From NCBI RefSeq assembly GCF_001693385.1, contig NZ_CP016428.1, positions 2,232,001 to 2,296,000 on the forward strand: a stretch of 64,000 nucleotides of DNA, read 5' to 3'. This document shows positions 24,994 through 33,846 of the stretch, one piece after another (the stretch's first letter is position 1; every line of letters starts with the position of its first letter). Origin of the DNA: Bradyrhizobium icense (GTDB lineage Bacteria; Pseudomonadota; Alphaproteobacteria; Rhizobiales; Xanthobacteraceae). Under the pieces are notes generated by a model. That model was not told the DNA's origin, made no database searches, and saw only the letters and a list, made by a program, of their open reading frames with translations. Both the position numbers and the translations under genes were made by a program.

Positions 24994-26505
24994 ATGGAAG
25001 CTTTGGGCCTCTTGATGCACGGCTTCGCCGTGCTGCTGACCTGGAAGACGCTGCTCCTGATGATGACCGGGCTGGTGCTCGGCATCTTTGTCGGCGTGCT
25101 GCCCGGCCTCGGCGGCCCGAACGGGGTTGCGATCCTGCTGCCGCTGACGTTCACGATGGACCCGACCTCGGCGATCGTGATGCTGTCCTGCATCTACTGG
25201 GGTGCGCTGTTCGGCGGCGCCATCACTTCGATCCTCTTCAATATCCCCGGCGAAGCATGGTCGGTCGCAACCACCTTCGACGGTTACCCGATGGCGCAGC
25301 AGGGTAGAGCGGCGGAAGCGCTGACGGCGGCCTTCACTTCGTCGTTCATCGGCTCGCTGGTCGCGGTGATGCTGATCACGTTCCTGGCGCCGATGATCTC
25401 GTCGTTCGCGCTGAGATTCGGGCCACCCGAATTCTTCGCGGTCTATCTGCTCACCTTCTGCTCCTTTGTCGGGCTCGGTCGTGAGGCCAAGCACAAGACC
25501 GTCATTTCGATGTCGCTCGGTCTCCTGCTCGCGGGCATCGGCATGGACACCGTTTCCGGCCAGTTGCGCATGACCTTCGATTCGGCGGAGCTGCTGCGCG
25601 GCGTCAACTTCCTGGTCGCGGTGATCGGCCTGTTCGGCATCAGCGAAATCCTGCTCACGATGGAGGAACGCCTTGCGCTGCGCGGCCACGCCGCCGGCAT
25701 CTCCTTGCGCGTCGTGCTGTCGGTGTGGAAGGACCTGCCGAAATACTGGGTGACGCTGTTTCGCTCTTCCTTCATCGGTTGCTGGCTCGGCATTACCCCG
25801 GGCGGCGCGATCGCCGCGTCCTTCATGGGCTACAATCTCGCCAAGCGTTTTTCCAAGGATCAGGACAGTTTTGGCAAGGGTCGCATCGAGGGTGTGTTCG
25901 CGCCGGAGACCGCTGCGCACGCCTCCGGTACCGCGGCGCTGTTGCCGATGCTCGCGCTCGGCATCCCGGGCTCCGGCACCGCGGCGATCCTGCTCGGCGG
26001 GCTGATGGTGTGGGGGCTCAATCCCGGGCCGCTGCTATTCGTCGAGCACAAGGACTTCGTCTGGGGGCTGATCGCGTCGATGTATCTTGGCAACGTCGTC
26101 GGCCTCGTGCTGGTGCTGACGACGGTGCCGATCTTCGCCTCCATCCTGCGCGTGCCGTTCGCCGCAGTCGCACCCATGATCGTGGTGTCCTGCGCGATCG
26201 GTGCCTTCGCGATCCAGAACGCGATCTTCGACATCTGGCTGATGCTGGGCTTCGGCGTCGTCGGTTACGTCTTCAAGAAGATCGGCATTCCGCTCGCGCC
26301 ATTCACGCTGGCGCTGGTGCTCGGCAACCGCGCCGAGGATGCGTTCCGCCTGTCGATGATCGGCGCCGGCGGCGATTTGAAGGTGTTCTGGTCGAACGGC
26401 CTGGTCGGTTCGATCACGACGCTTGCGATCGTGTTGCTGTTCTGGCCCGTCATCGACAAGGCGTTCGGCAGCGTTACGCGCATGTTGCGGCCGGCGAAGG
26501 CGTAG
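24994..26505 (+). CDS. TctA-family large permease subunit of a tripartite tricarboxylate transporter
   Basis: The 503-residue protein has about 11-12 membrane segments and the two family loops: GVLPGLGGPNGVAILLPLTF near residue 30, and GLNPGPLLFVEHKDFVWGLI near 345. Other signature stretches are GAITSILFNIPGEAWSVATT, GITPGGAIAASFMGYN and LALGIPGSGTAAILLGGLM. It forms the ion-coupled channel for the substrate captured by TctC, here the gene at 20627. The operon with methylthio-salvage genes suggests the imported compound feeds, or is fed by, that pathway, but this is inference. Confidence 0.92.
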   Translation: MEALGLLMHGFAVLLTWKTLLLMMTGLVLGIFVGVLPGLGGPNGVAILLPLTFTMDPTSAIVMLSCIYWGALFGGAITSILFNIPGEAWSVATTFDGYPMAQQGRAAEALTAAFTSSFIGSLVAVMLITFLAPMISSFALRFGPPEFFAVYLLTFCSFVGLGREAKHKTVISMSLGLLLAGIGMDTVSGQLRMTFDSAELLRGVNFLVAVIGLFGISEILLTMEERLALRGHAAGISLRVVLSVWKDLPKYWVTLFRSSFIGCWLGITPGGAIAASFMGYNLAKRFSKDQDSFGKGRIEGVFAPETAAHASGTAALLPMLALGIPGSGTAAILLGGLMVWGLNPGPLLFVEHKDFVWGLIASMYLGNVVGLVLVLTTVPIFASILRVPFAAVAPMIVVSCAIGAFAIQNAIFDIWLMLGFGVVGYVFKKIGIPLAPFTLALVLGNRAEDAFRLSMIGAGGDLKVFWSNGLVGSITTLAIVLLFWPVIDKAFGSVTRMLRPAKA

Positions 26506-26636
26506 CGTTTCACCGTCATTGTCTGCGACAAACTCGAAGCGTTTGCGCTAGTCTAGATCTGGTGTTTTCGGATGGAGCGGGCCCCATTTCTACTTTGCAT
26601 GGGGTTGTTTCGCAATTTTGCTGACCGTCGACTCTC

Positions 26637-27308
26637 CTAGCCCGGCAGCAGTCGCTTCGGCAGGCTGAATACGAGCCGGTAGAGCGGCAGGCTGTCGATG
26701 GCGCCGTGGTCCGCGGCGGCAATCGTCTTGCGCGAATGATGAAGGGCGTCGCGGACGGCGGCTTCATCCAGTCCCTCGATCAGCAGCAAGGCGGCGAAGG
26801 AGCCGTCGTTGCTTCGCATGCCCTTTTCGCGGGTCTTGATCGAGGTCTGCGCGATGTCCGTGAGCAGGACGCGCGCGGCGATGATGCGGTCGAGGCGGGC
26901 GAGCTCGGCGACAAGTGTGGCTATGTCCCAGGAAGGCGCGGTGTCGAGGCGGAGGGGCGCGAGGATGCCGGCCTGGCCGGTGCCGGCTGACGCTGCGACG
27001 CGGCCGCCGCCGCGCGCGAAATTGCCGAGCCGGGGCATGATGCGTTGCGACCATGGCGTCGGCGCGTTCAGCCGCGCCAGATAGTCCGGACCGCCGACGA
27101 CGCGCTCGTCCTCGAGCTCGTAGAGGATGAAGTAGCGGTTCACCGAGACGCCCAGCGCGCGAAAAATGCGGCACGCCAGGAAGCCATTGATGCCGACGCG
27201 CTCGGCGGCGTGTTCGCGCGTGATCCAGTGCGCCCAGTCGGTTTCGTCCTGTGGCGCAAGATCGCTCCAGATCGCGAGATAGCCGGCTCCCTGCATGTCA
27301 GTCTCCAT
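26637..27308 (-). CDS. Conserved-looking protein of unknown function behind aroQ
   Basis: I do not recognise the family with confidence. The 223-residue protein has a ferredoxin-like first half (GYLAIWSDLAPQDETDWAHW, then ACRIFRALG, NRYFILYELED) and a similar second half (GILAPLRLDTAPSWDIATLV, then GMRSNDGSFAALLLIEGLDE), as in tandem dimeric alpha-beta-barrel (EthD/DUF4286-like) proteins. Such folds often act on small aromatic or acyl compounds. It begins four bases after the stop of the dehydroquinase-like gene, so the two are coupled and probably act in the same pathway. Confidence 0.6.
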   Translation of the reverse strand: METDMQGAGYLAIWSDLAPQDETDWAHWITREHAAERVGINGFLACRIFRALGVSVNRYFILYELEDERVVGGPDYLARLNAPTPWSQRIMPRLGNFARGGGRVAASAGTGQAGILAPLRLDTAPSWDIATLVAELARLDRIIAARVLLTDIAQTSIKTREKGMRSNDGSFAALLLIEGLDEAAVRDALHHSRKTIAAADHGAIDSLPLYRLVFSLPKRLLPG

Positions 27309-27311
27309 CCG

Positions 27312-27788
27312 TCATTTCGGGCCAACGCGGACGGCCGCCGGTAGCGACGGCGGCAACTGACCGGCGCCCTGCAGCGCGGCCTGCATGGCGACGATGTAGC
27401 CATAGGGGCCGAGGCCCGCGATCACGCCTTTGACGGCGGCCGAAAGCTTGGAGTGGCGGTGCAACTCGTCGCGGGCATGGATGTTGGAGATGTGCACCTC
27501 GTAGATCGGCCCTTCGAAGATCTTCATGGCGTCGAACATCGCAATCGAGGTGAAGGAGTAGGCGGCCGGATTGATGATGAGGGCGTCCGCCGAGGTCCGC
27601 GCGGACTGGATGAGATCAACCAGCACGCCCTCATGGTTCGACTGGTGAAACGCGAGCTCCGCGCCGGCGAAAGCGGCGAACTCCTCGCAGGAAGCCTTGA
27701 TGGCGTCGAGCGTGGTCGAGCCGTAGATATGCGGCTCGCGGATGCCGAGCATGTTCAGGTTCGGGCCATTGAGGATCATGATGCGCAT
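27312..27788 (-). CDS. aroQ: Type II 3-dehydroquinate dehydratase, possibly a divergent paralogue
   Basis: The 158-residue product from ATG 27788 has the family sites: the Asn loop ILNGPNLNMLGIREPHIYG with the catalytic Arg/Tyr, FHQSNHEGVLVDLIQ, and the general-acid region VHISNIHARDELHRHSKLS. The usual NPGAYTHTSVALRDA segment reads NPAAYSFTSIAMFDA, so the conserved His of that loop is replaced by Phe. That residue normally helps bind the substrate, so the enzyme may prefer another substrate than dehydroquinate. It sits in a catabolic-looking operon with a CoA-transferase rather than with shikimate genes. Upstream codons before 27788 lack homology. Confidence 0.85.
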   Translation of the reverse strand: MRIMILNGPNLNMLGIREPHIYGSTTLDAIKASCEEFAAFAGAELAFHQSNHEGVLVDLIQSARTSADALIINPAAYSFTSIAMFDAMKIFEGPIYEVHISNIHARDELHRHSKLSAAVKGVIAGLGPYGYIVAMQAALQGAGQLPPSLPAAVRVGPK

Positions 27789-27871
27789 GGAATGCCTTTC
27801 ACGGGATGATGACAAGGCAGTGTAGCCGATCGCGGCTGCATGTCAGCCGTTGGGCCTACGCTTCAGTCGGC

Positions 27872-29065
27872 TCACACCACCTTGCGCTGCCTCAAATCGG
27901 CTATCTCGTCCTTGCCGAAGCCGAACTCGGTGAGCACTTCCTCGGTCTGCTCGCCGAATTCCGGCGGTCGTGCGGCCATCCGGCTTGGCGTGCGCGACAG
28001 CGTCACCGGCTGGCCGACGAGCTGGATGTGGCGGTTCTCGTCGTTCGGCACGTGTTGGGCGATACCGAGGTGCTTGACCTGCGCGTCCTCGAACATCTGG
28101 TCGATCGAGTAGATCGGGCCGCAGGGCACGCCGGCCTCGTTCAATTCCTTGACCCAGGTTTCCGTCGATTTCTTCTCGGTGAGCTTGCCGATCGCTTCAT
28201 TCAGCGCATCGCGGTTCTTCGAGCGGGCGGGCGCGGTGGCGTAATCGGGGTTGGTGATCAGTTCGGGCGCGCCGATCGCTTGCGCGCAGCGTTCCCAGAT
28301 CCGCCCGCCCGTGGTCGCGATGTTGATATAGCCGTCGGAGGTCTTGAAGACGCCGGTCGGGATCGAGGTCGGATGGTTGTTGCCGGCCTGCTTGGCTACT
28401 TCCTTATCCATCAGCCAGCGCGAGGCCTGGAAATCCAGCATGAAGATCTGCGCCTGCAACAGCGAGGTCTGCACCCACTGACCCTCGCCGGAAACGTCTC
28501 GTTCCAGCAGTGCCGTGAGGATACCGAGGGCGCAAAACAGCCCGGCGGTGAGGTCGGCGACGGGGATGCCGACCCGCATCGGACCCTGGCCCGGCGCGCC
28601 GGTGACCGACATCAGCCCGCCCATGCCTTGCGCGATCTGATCGAAGCCCGGCCGCTTGTGATAGGGGCCGTCCTGGCCGAAGCCGGAAATGCTGCCATAG
28701 ACGATGCGCGGGTTGATCTGGCGCAGGCTCTCATAGTCGACGCCGAGTTTTGCCTTCACGTCGGGCCGGAAATTTTCGACCACCACGTCGGCCTTGGCGG
28801 CGAGCCGCTTGAATACTTCGAGGCCCTTCGGGTCCTTCAGGTTCAGCGTCATGGCCCGCTTGTTGCGGTGCAAATTCTGAAAATCAGAGCCATGGCGCGG
28901 ACCACCCGGCTGCTCGCCGCCGCCATCTTCCAGCAGCGCGTCGATCTTGATGACGTTGGCGCCCCAGTCCGCCAGTTGCCGCACACAGGTCGGCCCGGAG
29001 CGAACGCGGGTCAGATCGAGCACGGTGAAGCGGGAAAGGGCCTGCGAAGCGCGTGGGAAAGGCAT
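27872..29065 (-). CDS. CaiB/BaiF family CoA-transferase
   Basis: The 397-residue class III CoA-transferase starts at ATG 29065 (MPFPRASQALSRFTVLDLTR). Conserved features are GPTCVRQLADWGANVIKID, KRAMTLNLKDPKGLEVFKRL, VVVENFRPDVKAKLGVDYES and the catalytic aspartate in GIPVADLTAGLFCALGIL (about residue 171). It moves CoA between an acyl-CoA and a free acid, for example in formyl-CoA:oxalate, carnitine or aromatic-acid pathways. It is the first gene of a leftward operon with the dehydroquinase-like gene and an unknown protein. The open frame upstream of 29065 lacks homology. Confidence 0.85.
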   Translation of the reverse strand: MPFPRASQALSRFTVLDLTRVRSGPTCVRQLADWGANVIKIDALLEDGGGEQPGGPRHGSDFQNLHRNKRAMTLNLKDPKGLEVFKRLAAKADVVVENFRPDVKAKLGVDYESLRQINPRIVYGSISGFGQDGPYHKRPGFDQIAQGMGGLMSVTGAPGQGPMRVGIPVADLTAGLFCALGILTALLERDVSGEGQWVQTSLLQAQIFMLDFQASRWLMDKEVAKQAGNNHPTSIPTGVFKTSDGYINIATTGGRIWERCAQAIGAPELITNPDYATAPARSKNRDALNEAIGKLTEKKSTETWVKELNEAGVPCGPIYSIDQMFEDAQVKHLGIAQHVPNDENRHIQLVGQPVTLSRTPSRMAARPPEFGEQTEEVLTEFGFGKDEIADLRQRKVV

Positions 29066-29395
29066 TGAGAAACCTTTGTTTTTGGATTTTCGCGGTGGGA
29101 GGAGCAGCCCGACCTGACTTAAACAAATCTGGCGCTGATTTCCAACTGCTTGTTCACCGCCCAGCGAGGGCAGTCGCCGGGGCAGGGCGAGGCAACATTT
29201 CGGATCGGAAGCCGTCTGCCCGGCACGGCCCCGCAAGACTACGGAGTGGCGCTGTGGATTCTGCTTTTTTGTCGTAATGCACCGTAAAGGAGGCGCGTGA
29301 CAAAGCCCGCTGGTAAACAACCGTTAATCAAGGCGATTCTAGCGTGGGTTTTTGCGATTCCCTGCAACCGAACGACCTGCTGACAGGCCTGATCG
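29066..29395. other. Divergent intergenic region between the CoA-transferase and the metalloprotease
   Basis: About 330 bases carrying the promoters for both flanking genes. No gene is visible. An A/T-richer stretch with GTAAACAACCGTTAATCAA lies about 75 bases before the protease start and may be a promoter. The protease frame is closed by TGA at 29390-29392, fixing its start at 29396 or later. Confidence 0.5.
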
Positions 29396-31783
29396 ATGAA
29401 GAAGAACGATCTGCTTTCCGATGAGATCTGGGCCTTCCAGCGGTTCGCGTCCGGGATGGGCGACGGCGCGCTTCCGCCTGACGGGACGCACGAAGAGTTT
29501 GGCGATGACGGCGATCCTTTCCCGCTGGCGCTAGAGGCCGCCAGTGTGTCCAGCGGCGAGGCATATGCGGCGAAGCCGGTCGCGTCGATCGCGACGCTCG
29601 CCGACTACCTGGTCAATGGTTTTTGGCAATACAACAGTAACATCGCCCATCGCTTTGCTTCCAACACCATTACCTTCAACATTGAGGGACTGAACTCGGC
29701 TGAGAAGTTCCTGGCGCTGTCGGCGCTGCAGGCATGGTCCGACGTTGCCAACATCAGCTTCGTCCAGACCTCCGGCTCCGCGAACATCACGTTCACCCAC
29801 AATGGCACGATGCAGGCCTATAGCAGTGGTAGCTGGCCCGGGGGCTGGATCTCATCTGCAATCGTCAACATCAGCACCGACTGGGTCACCACCGACGGCG
29901 GCGCCAACGATGGCAAGACCGGCATCGATAGCTACGCTTACCAGACCTACCTTCACGAAATCGGCCATGCGCTCGGCCTCGGTCACCAGGGACCGTACAA
30001 CGGCAGCGCGTCGTATTCGACCAATGCGATCTATGCCAACGACACCTGGCAATACTCGATCATGTCGTATTTCGGCGAGCACAACTATTCCGGGAGCTCG
30101 TACCGCTACGTGGTCACGCCGCAGATGGCCGACATCTACGCCATAGCTTTGATCTACGGGGCGGCGACATCGACCAGAACCGGCGATACCGTCTACGGCT
30201 TCAACAGCAATGCGGGAGCGGTATTCAACTTCGGCAACTACACCTCGGCACCGGCGCTGACGATCTACGACAGCGGCGGCAACGACACGCTCGATTGCTC
30301 CGGCTATTCCAACGCGCAAACTATCGATCTGCGTGCTGGGGCGTATTCCTCGGTCGGCGGTCTCGTCAACAATATCGGGATCGCGCTCAGCGCAGTCATC
30401 GAGAAAGCCATCGGCGGCAGCGGCAACGATAGGCTGACGGCAAGCGACACGGGCTGCACGCTAGCGGGCGGCGGCGGCAATGATACGTTGATCGGTGGAG
30501 CTGGCAATGACAGGCTGATCGGAGGGTCCGGGGTCGACACTTTGGTCGGTGGTGCCGGCGGCGACACGTTCGTGTTTGCGTTTGCCGAAAGCTCGGCTGC
30601 GAGCGGACAGCATGACCGCATCACAGATTTCACTACCGGTGTTGACTATATCGACCTCAGCGGGATCGCTGCGATCAGCAGCACGGGCGGATTTGACCTC
30701 TTCAGCTTCATCGCGACCGCAGGCTTCAACGGCTCGGCCGGGCAGCTCAACTACTTCTACAACAACTCGCTCGGGATCACCACGCTTCAGGGCGACACCA
30801 ACGGAGACATGATCGCCGATTTTGCGATCGATATTGCGGGTAACATCACCTTAACCATCGCTGACTTGATCGGAGTGTGGCGCGCCTTCGCAGACGTTCC
30901 CCAGATCGATTTCAATGGTGACGGCAAGTTCGACATCCTTTGGCAGAATGACAATGGCGCGGTGTCAATTTGGGATAGCGGTCAGATCGGTGGAGCGCAC
31001 TGGATTTCCAATCCTGGTGTAGTCCCAGCCAGCTCGCATATCGTAGGCAGCGGCGATTTCGATGGAAACGGTCAGGGCGATATCTTGTGGCGCGACGACA
31101 ATGGCTCAATGTTCATCTGGGATAATGGCCAAGCAAGTGGCGCCCATACGATTGCTGCTGCGGGCAGCGTCCCAAGCAGTTTGACGGTCGCGGGCACCGG
31201 CGACTTCGACGGAAACGGCAGTGACGACATTCTCTGGCAGGACAACAACGGTACGGTGTCCATTTGGGACGATGGACAGCTCGCCGGCGCGCACACGGTT
31301 GCCGCCGCTGGGGTCGTGCCATCGAGCTGGGAAATCGTCGGCGTTGGCGATTTTGACGGCAATGGTCAATCAGATATCCTCTGGCAGAACGACAACGGTG
31401 CCGCGTCCATCTGGGACAACGGGCAGATCGCGAATGCTCATTGGATCGTCAACGCGGGCGTCGTTCCGAGCAGCTGGCACATTGCCGGCGTCGGCGATTT
31501 CGATGGAAACGGGCGATCGGATATTCTCTGGCAGAATGATAATGGTGCAGTGTCGATTTGGGATAATGGGCAAATCGCAAGTGCTCACTTGATCGTCAAC
31601 GCGGGCGTCGTTCCGAGCAGCTGGCACATTGCCGGCGTCGGCGATTTCGATGGAAACGGGCAGTCGGATATTCTCTGGAACAATGATAACGGGGCGGTGT
31701 CGATTTGGGATGATGGGCAGATCGGAGGTGCTCATTGGGTTTCCGGTCCCGGCAGCGTCTCCAGTGACTGGCATATCGCCTGA
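29396..31783 (+). CDS. Serralysin-like M10 metalloprotease with RTX and FG-GAP-like repeats
   Basis: The 795-residue protein lacks a Sec signal. Residues 60-260 are an M10 domain with the zinc motif HEIGHALGLGH (about 187-197) and a Met-turn SIMSYF. A C-terminal M10 domain with RTX nonapeptides follows (GGSGNDRLTASDTG, GGGGNDTLIGGAGNDRLIGG, GGAGGDTFVFAF, about 340-400). From about residue 505 six 49-residue FG-GAP/VCBS-like repeats follow (DFDGNGxSDILWQNDNG). RTX proteins leave by type I secretion and fold on calcium binding outside the cell. ATG 29396 is the first possible start because an in-frame TGA lies two codons before it. No ABC exporter genes are in the window. Confidence 0.88.
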   Translation: MKKNDLLSDEIWAFQRFASGMGDGALPPDGTHEEFGDDGDPFPLALEAASVSSGEAYAAKPVASIATLADYLVNGFWQYNSNIAHRFASNTITFNIEGLNSAEKFLALSALQAWSDVANISFVQTSGSANITFTHNGTMQAYSSGSWPGGWISSAIVNISTDWVTTDGGANDGKTGIDSYAYQTYLHEIGHALGLGHQGPYNGSASYSTNAIYANDTWQYSIMSYFGEHNYSGSSYRYVVTPQMADIYAIALIYGAATSTRTGDTVYGFNSNAGAVFNFGNYTSAPALTIYDSGGNDTLDCSGYSNAQTIDLRAGAYSSVGGLVNNIGIALSAVIEKAIGGSGNDRLTASDTGCTLAGGGGNDTLIGGAGNDRLIGGSGVDTLVGGAGGDTFVFAFAESSAASGQHDRITDFTTGVDYIDLSGIAAISSTGGFDLFSFIATAGFNGSAGQLNYFYNNSLGITTLQGDTNGDMIADFAIDIAGNITLTIADLIGVWRAFADVPQIDFNGDGKFDILWQNDNGAVSIWDSGQIGGAHWISNPGVVPASSHIVGSGDFDGNGQGDILWRDDNGSMFIWDNGQASGAHTIAAAGSVPSSLTVAGTGDFDGNGSDDILWQDNNGTVSIWDDGQLAGAHTVAAAGVVPSSWEIVGVGDFDGNGQSDILWQNDNGAASIWDNGQIANAHWIVNAGVVPSSWHIAGVGDFDGNGRSDILWQNDNGAVSIWDNGQIASAHLIVNAGVVPSSWHIAGVGDFDGNGQSDILWNNDNGAVSIWDDGQIGGAHWVSGPGSVSSDWHIA
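30906..31783 (+). repeat. Six tandem 147-bp coding repeats in the metalloprotease
   Basis: The period is 49 codons. Units begin DF(D/N)G(N/D)G and read SIWDxGQxxxAHxxxxxGxVP. Copies 4 and 5 share about 70 identical consecutive bases (31444-31513 against 31591-31660), offset by exactly 147 bases, a sign of recent duplication or gene conversion. The last copy ends abruptly at DWHIA before the stop. Confidence 0.85.
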
Positions 31784-32786
31784 GTTAGCGGCGACACGTA
31801 CAAACGTTGGATTTGGATTTTCCGATGCGCCTAGCCCGAATCGGTAAAGAGCGTTGGGATGTTTTAGACGAGCAGCTTGCGAAGCTGGCCGTCGGTCGCG
31901 AGGGTCCGGCCGAGCGCGCTTGGCAGATCGGTTGGCGTGTTCTACTAAAGCTGAAACGCACTCAGCTGCCTAACACAGGTCATTCAGTCGAAGGGCGAGC
32001 GCGATCGTGTCGTGGATAATCTCTGTGGCAGTGATATTCGCGTTGGGATGGCGGGCCGGCTTGGCATTTTGCGCGTCTATGTACCGATGTTCATGCTCGC
32101 TTTTGATTTCTTTTCTATCCGGTCGTCCGACGTGGTGCTTGTGATCGCGTGCCCGGTCAACGCTAAAGTCCTGATCGCAGAATCGCGGGCTAACAGCAGG
32201 GATAGTGCCGCGGCAACGGTCCTCGGCCGGTCCCGGCCGAACCGGTTGTTGTCTGGGGCGGCGCATTTCCTTTTGAAATTTCATTTCCGCTCTTTCCACG
32301 ACAATCCAATTCCCGAAACCTGAAATGTTTGGTCTGGGCGTTTTTACATGGGCGCCCTTTTCGGTGGCCGTAGCCGAAAAAAAGCCGACAGGGGACTGGT
32401 CTCGCGATTGCGATCCGATGAAGGCATTTTTCTGGTTGCCGATGCGGAGCAGAAGGAACCGCTAAGCCCCTATTGCGCTGAGCATTTTGAGGGACAGCAT
32501 AAATTGAAGATAACAATGTTGACGACCATCCTCAAAGCGATCTGCGTGGAAGCGGGTGCCAAGCAGGCAATTAAGTGGATAGCTCGTCTGGCGGTATGCG
32601 CCGGGGTCTGGATTCGATACTTGATTCGCCGCGCCTGGTTCGCCTAAACTCTCAGATACGCCAAAGGCTTGGCCAAATCGCAGCCTTCTCACCGAATCCT
32701 TGCCGCCGATGGAATCCAGTTGTACACAATCCGCGCAATTCGATCCGATCCACAGGCGACGCGAGAGATTTGATGGGGGCTGTTGC
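31784..32786. other. Approximately 1 kb without a supported gene
   Basis: The open frames here (for example 32012-32323 and 32348-32647) have no domain I recognise, and their codon use differs from the neighbours. The stretch separates the secreted protease from the polysaccharide locus and may contain decayed genes or regulatory sequence. GGGGG at 32775-32779 is the likely ribosome-binding site of the next gene. Confidence 0.4.
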
Positions 32787-33788
32787 GTGAAATTGTCAGT
32801 TGTGACGACCCTCTACCGGTCAGCTCCGACGATCCATGAATTCTATCGGCGCGTTATCGCAGCAGCGGAACCCATCACGCACGATATTGAACTGCTGATG
32901 GTCAACGACGGCTCTCCGGACGACAGCCTCGATCTTGCCCTTGCCCTGCACCGGGCCGACCCGCGGGTCGTCGTGGTCGACCTCGCGCGCAATTTCGGCC
33001 ACCACAAGGCGATGATGACGGGTCTTGCCCATGCGAGGGGCGACCTTGTGTTCCTGATCGACAGCGATCTTGATGAAGATCCCGAACTTCTAACCAGCTT
33101 CCATGAGCGGTTCATGAAGGGCGACAGCGACGTCGTTTATGGCATCCAGCAGACGCGGCGAGGCGGCCCGGTCGAACGCATCAGTGGCGCAGTGTTCTTT
33201 TCGCTGGTCGATGCATTGAGCGATCATCGGATCCCGCGGAACTTGGCCACTGTCCGCCTGATGACGCGGGATTACGTGCGCGCGCTGGTCCGGCATCGCG
33301 ACCGCGAGTTTGTGATTTCGCAGTTATGGCAGCTAACGGGCTTCCGCCAGATACCGGTCCCGTTCCGGAAATCATCAGGCTCGCCGACGACATACTCGCT
33401 TCGCATGCGCACCGAGATGGCGGTCAAATACCTGACCACAACATCGACGAAGCTTCTCTATTTCATTCTATACGCCGGCATTGCGATCTTCGCGTTGTCA
33501 GTGGCGACGATCCTCTTCTACATCTCCCGTTATCTTGCTTCCGGCATCGGCGTCGATGGCTTTACATCGCTGATCGTCTCGATCTGGTTCTTTGGCGGGC
33601 TGACGACATGCATTCTCGGCGTGATTGGCATCTATGTCGCCAATATCGTTTCCGAAACCAAGCGGCGTCCTTATACGGTTGTGCAGCGCGTGCATCGCAG
33701 AGAGGTCGCTGCGGTGGAAGGATCGAATGTGATTCGCGTTCCGCCCGCAGCCAGCATCTCGACGCCAGCGCTCGATCGCAAGCGATGA
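32787..33788 (+). CDS. Family 2 polyprenyl-phosphate glycosyltransferase
   Basis: From GTG 32787 the 333-residue product has a GT-A domain: LSVVTTLYRSAPTIHEFYRR, VNDGSPDDSLDLALAL, HHKAMMTGLAHARGDLVFLI and the metal-binding DSDLDED. Two C-terminal membrane helices (about 218-242 and 255-282) end in a cytoplasmic basic tail. This is the layout of ArnC/GtrB/DPM1-like enzymes that load a sugar onto undecaprenyl phosphate on the inner face of the membrane. I chose the GTG because GGGGG precedes it and the homology begins there. It opens the surface-glycan region. Confidence 0.87.
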   Translation: MKLSVVTTLYRSAPTIHEFYRRVIAAAEPITHDIELLMVNDGSPDDSLDLALALHRADPRVVVVDLARNFGHHKAMMTGLAHARGDLVFLIDSDLDEDPELLTSFHERFMKGDSDVVYGIQQTRRGGPVERISGAVFFSLVDALSDHRIPRNLATVRLMTRDYVRALVRHRDREFVISQLWQLTGFRQIPVPFRKSSGSPTTYSLRMRTEMAVKYLTTTSTKLLYFILYAGIAIFALSVATILFYISRYLASGIGVDGFTSLIVSIWFFGGLTTCILGVIGIYVANIVSETKRRPYTVVQRVHRREVAAVEGSNVIRVPPAASISTPALDRKR

Positions 33789-33846
33789 TCGCAGTTAATT
33801 CGCCCGCCACAGAGATTCGAATTCCGTTGCTCCGGAGTAAGTTGCG

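Noticed and set aside
20375..25920. Very long minus-strand frames opposite TctC, mtnP, mtnA and tctBA (918 and 965 codons)
   Set aside because: Products are charged and repetitive and lie exactly over clear genes in the other strand, so they are shadows.
32012..32647. Two moderate plus-strand frames in the 1-kb gap after the metalloprotease
   Set aside because: No homology, no ribosome-binding site and no coding periodicity like that of the neighbours.
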